Origin: CAYVMN01 sp964452575
Lineage (GTDB): Bacteria; Desulfobacterota; DSM-4660; Desulfatiglandales; Desulfatiglandaceae
Length of the DNA stretch: 26,039 nt
Assembly (NCBI GenBank): GCA_964452575.1
Contig: CAYVMN010000035.1
Location: forward strand, 1-26,039
Direction: 5' to 3'
How positions within the stretch are numbered: position 1 is the first letter of the stretch; each line of letters starts with the position of its first letter. The notes below the pieces were generated by a model. It was not told where the DNA came from and made no database searches. It worked only from the letters and a program-made list of their open reading frames with translations. Of this stretch, positions 21,890 through 26,039 are shown piece after piece. The position numbers and the translations under genes are program-made.

Positions 21890-23326
21890 TTATTCTTTGA
21901 TGCCGGCCAGACGTTTGGCCGCCTTCTTTTTCTTCTCCAGATCGCTCTCTCTGAGTATAGTTACCCTGTGTGCCTCTGGAGAGCCGCCCCCATGAATATC
22001 CGAGATGGTATCTGCGCTTTCCATGGCCATTTTCTCCACGAACCGAAACATCTTTATCCGGTCCTCCACAGGCACATCGGCCTTCCCTTTCAGGTATTTC
22101 CTGATTAACTGTCCAATCTCGGAATTCTCAATATCCTTATCAGAAGGCAGGTCTGCGACGAATCCCCCGCAGACATCCACCATGAGGCGGATCGCCTCGG
22201 CCATTTCCTTTCCCTCATGAATCTTAGAGGCATTGGCCAATACGGTATCAATGAAATAGGTTCCCGATGGTTGTCTTTGACCTTCATAAGAGGCGGCAAG
22301 GCTGCAGCCATAAAGCGTTTCGGCACGATGGATCATATCGATTATTTTCTGTTTGAGATGGCTGGCGTTTTCAGTGCCATTGTAATCCATCATGGTCAGG
22401 GCAGCGCCTGTCATGCAGTCGATCTTTCCGGACTTGCATCCCCCATGACTTTGTCGATGGTAGGACGAGAATTTGACGACCATTTCTGCCGCAAACTCCA
22501 CCTCTCCACACATAAAGACCCGGTCGAACGGAACAAAAACATCATCAAATATTACTGTTGGACAGTACTTGGAATAGAAAACGTTGCCCATATCGCAACC
22601 ATCGATTTCTCTTGTATCAAGGCTCGAACGGCCGACCACATGGATCAGGCCAGGGGTATCACTGGGGATTGCGAAGGCAACGGCATAATCCTCGTCGCCC
22701 TTTCTCAAGGCCCTGGTAGGCAATACTATAATTTCGTGCGAAGAGAGAGATCCGGTCTGATGGGCCTTGGCGCCTCTAACGACGATCCCATCACCGCGTC
22801 GTTCCACCACGTGGAGGTACATGTCCTTGTCTGCCTGTTCATGCGGACCCAAAGAGCGGTCGCCCTTCACGTCCGTTACCCCTGCGTTGCAGGTGAGGTC
22901 GTATCTCTGGATATACTTCAGGAATTCCCTAAACCGATCAAAGTAATTGGTGCCGTATTTCTGATCGATATCAAATGTGACGATAGATAGCGCAGAAAGG
23001 CAATCAAGCCCTGTACATCGCTGATGACAGGTTCCTACCCAGTTGCCAAGGGTTCGATTGATTTTGACCCGCGCAACGAGATCCTCAATGGATGACGGCG
23101 GCAGTGTAAACCTATTTACCGGTTCGTTGATCAACGGGCTCTGTGTAACCATAAGGTCACGATACTCATCCATGTGGGCGAGCTCGTAAGTTGCTCCTGT
23201 GGCCTCTATCCCGGCCCGCAGCCTGGGATTGTCCACCACACTGCTGATTTTCTCACCAAACATATATGCAGCAGGATTCATTTTTCTTAGGGATTCGATA
23301 TATTCCTCTTTTGTCTTGAGACCCAT
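21890..23326 (-). CDS. 4-hydroxybutyryl-CoA dehydratase / vinylacetyl-CoA isomerase family
   Basis: The product is 478 aa, of the HpaB/4-hydroxybutyryl-CoA dehydratase family: FAD plus [4Fe-4S] enzymes that dehydrate 4-hydroxybutyryl-CoA to crotonyl-CoA and isomerise vinylacetyl-CoA. The four cluster ligands of AbfD are all present: Cys100 and Cys104 (CHQRC), His290 and Cys297 (HRQSHGGC). This separates it from the oxygen-dependent hydroxylases of the family. GTCHQRCTGLD and AHQTGSLSSHE fit the flavin site. AGGAGAT lies before the ATG. It is the last gene of the leftward kor operon, 52 bases after korG. A related substrate is possible since the family is broad. Confidence 0.88.
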   Translation of the reverse strand: MGLKTKEEYIESLRKMNPAAYMFGEKISSVVDNPRLRAGIEATGATYELAHMDEYRDLMVTQSPLINEPVNRFTLPPSSIEDLVARVKINRTLGNWVGTCHQRCTGLDCLSALSIVTFDIDQKYGTNYFDRFREFLKYIQRYDLTCNAGVTDVKGDRSLGPHEQADKDMYLHVVERRGDGIVVRGAKAHQTGSLSSHEIIVLPTRALRKGDEDYAVAFAIPSDTPGLIHVVGRSSLDTREIDGCDMGNVFYSKYCPTVIFDDVFVPFDRVFMCGEVEFAAEMVVKFSSYHRQSHGGCKSGKIDCMTGAALTMMDYNGTENASHLKQKIIDMIHRAETLYGCSLAASYEGQRQPSGTYFIDTVLANASKIHEGKEMAEAIRLMVDVCGGFVADLPSDKDIENSEIGQLIRKYLKGKADVPVEDRIKMFRFVEKMAMESADTISDIHGGGSPEAHRVTILRESDLEKKKKAAKRLAGIKE

Positions 23327-23378
23327 TTATCTATCTCCTCAGCGTCTTAGTTCGTTGACATTTCCTGAAGCCATCCGG

Positions 23379-23918
23379 CTACCTCGCTTTTACCTCCTCA
23401 AAACCCAGGTTAAAGGCCTCCAGGTTTATGCGCTCCTGCCCCGTAGGAACGGAGACCGAAATGGCCTTTTCCAAGGCCTCCCTGTTGACGACGGCCGTAA
23501 CGCTGCAAAGGGCACCGAGCACGATCATATTGGTGGTAACAGGGGCCTTTATCCTTTGATGTGCAATGCTCGTAGCATGAACTGCATAGACGTGTTTGAT
23601 ATCCCGGGGCAGATCATGGACCATATCTGCATCCACAATTAAGGTCCCATCAGGTTTGAGCGTATCCCCAAAGCGTGATATGGAATCCTGGGCCTGCGCC
23701 AAGAGAATATCGGGATGGGTGACCCTCGGAAATACAATAGGCCTATCCGAGATAATCACCCATGTGGCAGCAAAGCCTCCCCTCAACTCCGAAGAATAGG
23801 CCTGGGTCTGGACGGCGTATTTCCCGTCATAGGTTACAGCCGCTGAGCCTAAGATCACCCCGGCCAGTATTGAACCTTGGCCTCCGACGCCTGCTATGGT
23901 CAAATCAGTCTGTGACAT
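23379..23918 (-). CDS. korG: 2-oxoacid:ferredoxin oxidoreductase, gamma subunit
   Basis: The product is 179 aa from ATG 23918, which overlaps the stop of the beta gene by one base (TAATG) and follows GGAGGAG; an extension to 23957 is disfavoured. The gamma domain is recognisable: GVGGQGSILAG (11-21), QTQAYSSELRGG and PDILLAQAQD. This subunit contacts the alpha/beta core in the KorABG/PorG layout. No small ferredoxin-like delta gene is present in the window, so that function would be supplied from elsewhere or be absent. Confidence 0.92.
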   Translation of the reverse strand: MSQTDLTIAGVGGQGSILAGVILGSAAVTYDGKYAVQTQAYSSELRGGFAATWVIISDRPIVFPRVTHPDILLAQAQDSISRFGDTLKPDGTLIVDADMVHDLPRDIKHVYAVHATSIAHQRIKAPVTTNMIVLGALCSVTAVVNREALEKAISVSVPTGQERINLEAFNLGFEEVKAR

Positions 23919-24748
23919 TAACTCTCCTCCATTAAGCCATGCCGGAGGCGTTGCCATTCCTCCGACAACTCGGCCTTTTCCAGGTCTACGAATTCTCCCA
24001 CAATTATCTTGCCTTCGAGCTCCTCGGGTACCATCTCTTTGGCCCTGTTGACCCTTACACTGTTCTCCTTAAAGTGCTTGAGGATATCCACCGCCTTTCC
24101 CAGTTTACTCACCCTTCCGTACTGGACCGGACACTGGCTGACTGCCTCGATCAAGGCGAAACCCTTCTTTTGTATCCCTTTCTTGATAGAACGTGTCATC
24201 TGTCTGGGGTGATAGGTTGTCCACCTCGCCACAAAGGAGGCCCCTGCAGCCGACACCATTGCGGAGATATCAAAGGTGTGTTCAAGGGTGCCATAGGGGC
24301 TGGTTATTGTCTTAAGGCCCCTGGGGGTCGTGGGAGCGGTCTGGCCTCCCGTCATGCCGTAAATGCCGTTATTAATGAGGACCACCTTCAGATCGATATT
24401 TCTCCTGGCGGCGTGAATCAAGTGGTTTCCGCCGATAGCAGTCAGGTCGCCGTCACCGCTTACGACCATGACGTGTTTATCAGGGAGACCCAACTTCACA
24501 CCCGTTGCGAAGGCAATGGGGCGGCCATGTGTCGTGTGTAGCGTATCCGCGTCGAAAAGGGGGCTCGGGATCCAGGCCGAACAACCGATACCGGAGACAA
24601 AGACAAAGTCGTCCATTTCAAGTTCCAATTCATGGATGGCCCTCAGTATGGCCTGCGTGACAATTCCGTTACCACAACCCGGGCAGGTTGTCGTTCGGGT
24701 CACATGAGTCCGGGTGTATCTCCTCAATGGATGGGCTTCCACGCTCAC
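23918..24748 (-). CDS. korB: 2-oxoacid:ferredoxin oxidoreductase, beta subunit
   Basis: The product is 276 aa with a GTG start overlapping the alpha stop (GTGA). It binds thiamine diphosphate and contributes to the [4Fe-4S] cluster: CPGCGNG (22-28), a third Cys in GIGCSAW, SGDGD (97-101) with INNGIYGMTGGQ after it. The arrangement is that of 2-oxoglutarate or pyruvate type enzymes; the substrate preference cannot be read with certainty, but the three-gene A-B-G order favours 2-oxoglutarate. It would form a CoA thioester and reduced ferredoxin. Confidence 0.93.
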   Translation of the reverse strand: MSVEAHPLRRYTRTHVTRTTTCPGCGNGIVTQAILRAIHELELEMDDFVFVSGIGCSAWIPSPLFDADTLHTTHGRPIAFATGVKLGLPDKHVMVVSGDGDLTAIGGNHLIHAARRNIDLKVVLINNGIYGMTGGQTAPTTPRGLKTITSPYGTLEHTFDISAMVSAAGASFVARWTTYHPRQMTRSIKKGIQKKGFALIEAVSQCPVQYGRVSKLGKAVDILKHFKENSVRVNRAKEMVPEELEGKIIVGEFVDLEKAELSEEWQRLRHGLMEES

Positions 24749-25902
24749 CTAATCATCTCCTTTATGTGTTGAACGATATATTCAGGGTCGTGTATCTGTC
24801 CAAGGGTCTGGGGCCCAAGAAAACCCACCTGACAGGCATGGGCCGCCTCTGCCTTGATATAGGGATACATCTGTCCGTTGTTGTTCTCCAAGACGAGCAC
24901 ATATTCCACATGCTCGGCCATCTCCCGGACTTCCCTATCCGGGAAAGGCCAGCACGTGACCAGTCGTAATGTCCCGACCTTCAAACCCTCCTCACGGGCA
25001 AGTTTGGCGGCGGCCCGTGCTGAACGGGCGACCGTTCCGTAGGTGACAAGGCCTATTTCAGCATCCAGGTAATCGGCCCGCACATCGATGATGTCATCCC
25101 TGTGTCTAAGGATCTTTTCAATAGGCCCCATGAGATAGTTATGCATGACCTTGGGATCACTCAGGTTGCGCATTCCGTGCTCATCATGGCAGGAACTGGT
25201 GATATGAGCCCTAAATCCGCGGCCGAACACCGGCATCGGCGCCACATTCACATCTTGAAAATCCCGTCGTTCCATAGGGCTGGAGGGGGATTCGGGGATT
25301 TTCCGGTTTTCAAGCCCAATCAGGTCTCCACTCGGGATGACAATCTGTTCCCGCATATGGCCCGTAAAACCGTCAGCCATGAGAAATACAGGCACCCGAT
25401 ACCTTTCCGCCAGATTAAAGGCCCGAACGGTCTGGTCAAACATCTCCTGCGGGCTTTCGGGACAGAGGGCAATGATCTGGTAATCCCCATGGGACCCCCG
25501 GGCCACCTGGACCATGTCACCTGCCAGACCGACAGAGGGTACTCCGGTGGATGGTCCAAAGCGCTGGACGTCCACGATAACCAGTGGCGTCTCTGTTGCA
25601 ACGGCAAAGCCGATATTTTCCTGCATCAGGCTGATGCCCGGACCTGAGGTCGCGGTTAAGGCCTTGCATCCGGCCCATGAGGCCCCTATGGCCGAACAGA
25701 TGGCACTTATCTCATCTTCGGTCTGGAGAAAGATCCCACCGACCAGGGGAATCCTTTCAGCCAGCCTGTTGGCTATTTCACTTGCCGGAGTAATGGGATA
25801 ACCGGCAACAAACGTACACCCGGCTGCAATGGCACCTTCAGCACAGGCCCAGTTGCCCATTTCAAAATGGGTCCCCGTCAATATCCTGATCTTACTCCCC
25901 AT
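24745..25902 (-). CDS. korA: 2-oxoacid:ferredoxin oxidoreductase, alpha subunit
   Basis: The product is 385 aa from ATG 25902, preceded by GGAGGAAGAGG; an in-frame ATG at 25932 adds ten residues and is unlikely. It has the alpha pyrimidine-binding domain with GYPITPASEIA (39-49), TEDEISAICSAIGASWAG and SGPGISLMQE, then the domain II segment and the C-terminal YPYIKAEA region. It is the first gene of the korA-korB-korG-dehydratase operon. The partial inverted-repeat element begins about 28 bases upstream of the start, so the promoter lies in or beyond it. Confidence 0.93.
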   Translation of the reverse strand: MGSKIRILTGTHFEMGNWACAEGAIAAGCTFVAGYPITPASEIANRLAERIPLVGGIFLQTEDEISAICSAIGASWAGCKALTATSGPGISLMQENIGFAVATETPLVIVDVQRFGPSTGVPSVGLAGDMVQVARGSHGDYQIIALCPESPQEMFDQTVRAFNLAERYRVPVFLMADGFTGHMREQIVIPSGDLIGLENRKIPESPSSPMERRDFQDVNVAPMPVFGRGFRAHITSSCHDEHGMRNLSDPKVMHNYLMGPIEKILRHRDDIIDVRADYLDAEIGLVTYGTVARSARAAAKLAREEGLKVGTLRLVTCWPFPDREVREMAEHVEYVLVLENNNGQMYPYIKAEAAHACQVGFLGPQTLGQIHDPEYIVQHIKEMIR

Positions 25903-25930
25903 CGATTTCCTCTTCCTCCGGAGTTCTATC

Positions 25931-26039
25931 ATCGTAACACTTTAGCGTTTTGACAGAAAGGCCGTCTCCGGCCCGGAAGGGCCACTGGCCCGGAGGGAGG
26001 ACCGTGAGGGTCTTTTTTCCAAAGGACGTAAAGGACGGC
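25931..26039 (+). mobile_element. Second copy of the inverted-repeat element, cut by the window end
   Basis: The left end ATCGTAACACTTTAGCG repeats the start of the element at 21580-21597, and GACCGTGAGGG...ACGTAA (26000-26031) repeats its 32-bp arm. Between them is a GC-rich hairpin segment (25966-25995) absent from the first copy: GGCCC-GGAA-GGGCC inside CTCCGG/CCGGAG. The last bases match the reverse of the first copy's right arm, so the element continues beyond the window. It occupies the promoter region of korA. Confidence 0.65.

Overview
The window reads as part of the chromosome of an anaerobic, metabolically versatile Desulfobacterota-like bacterium. This is inferred from gene content: a selenocysteine tRNA, ferredoxin-dependent 2-oxoacid oxidoreductase, an oxygen-sensitive 4-hydroxybutyryl-CoA dehydratase-type enzyme, a minimal Rieske/cytochrome b pair, MmgE/PrpD, and intergenic octamer repeats. 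No 16S gene or other phylogenetic marker is present, so the placement is tentative.

Left part, about 1-6432, is an accessory island. A tyrosine recombinase gene ends 16 bases from the 3' end of the tRNA-Sec gene (selC), the usual layout of an element integrated into a tRNA gene. Its cargo is a coiled-coil protein of unknown function with a small coupled ORF, a stretch with twin 12-bp palindromes and an RNA that could fold as a pseudoknot, a small basic protein ending in a GRPPK motif, an AT-rich toxin-antitoxin pair (Panacea-domain antitoxin and MazF/PemK-like toxin), two overlapping lipoprotein genes and a truncated secreted peptide. The integrase is preceded by a clear promoter and a branched leader RNA ending in a terminator-like stem directly before its ribosome binding site. 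The far att site is not in the window.

Middle part, about 6449-15300, is core and housekeeping DNA: selC directly behind asd, a sirtuin, a CDP-alcohol phosphatidyltransferase, an E1 alpha/beta pair of a 2-oxoacid or acetoin dehydrogenase without its E2/E3 partners, two hotdog-fold thioesterase-like proteins around a molybdopterin-binding-domain protein, a four-helix membrane protein and a macrodomain protein. Octamer repeats (GGTTCARR) fill the spaces between asd, sir2 and the phosphatidyltransferase gene, and encode the C-terminus of the sirtuin.

Right part, about 15300-26039, is catabolic: MmgE/PrpD, Rieske plus cytochrome b, a relic of a membrane protein gene, a DUF3237 protein, two convergent Ldh-family 2-hydroxyacid dehydrogenases, and a leftward operon korA-korB-korG followed by a 4-hydroxybutyryl-CoA dehydratase homologue. 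These enzymes could feed hydroxyacids through oxoacids to CoA thioesters with electrons going to ferredoxin. A 293-bp non-coding inverted-repeat element with terminators facing inward from both sides lies downstream of this operon. A second, partial copy starts just upstream of the operon and runs off the end of the window.
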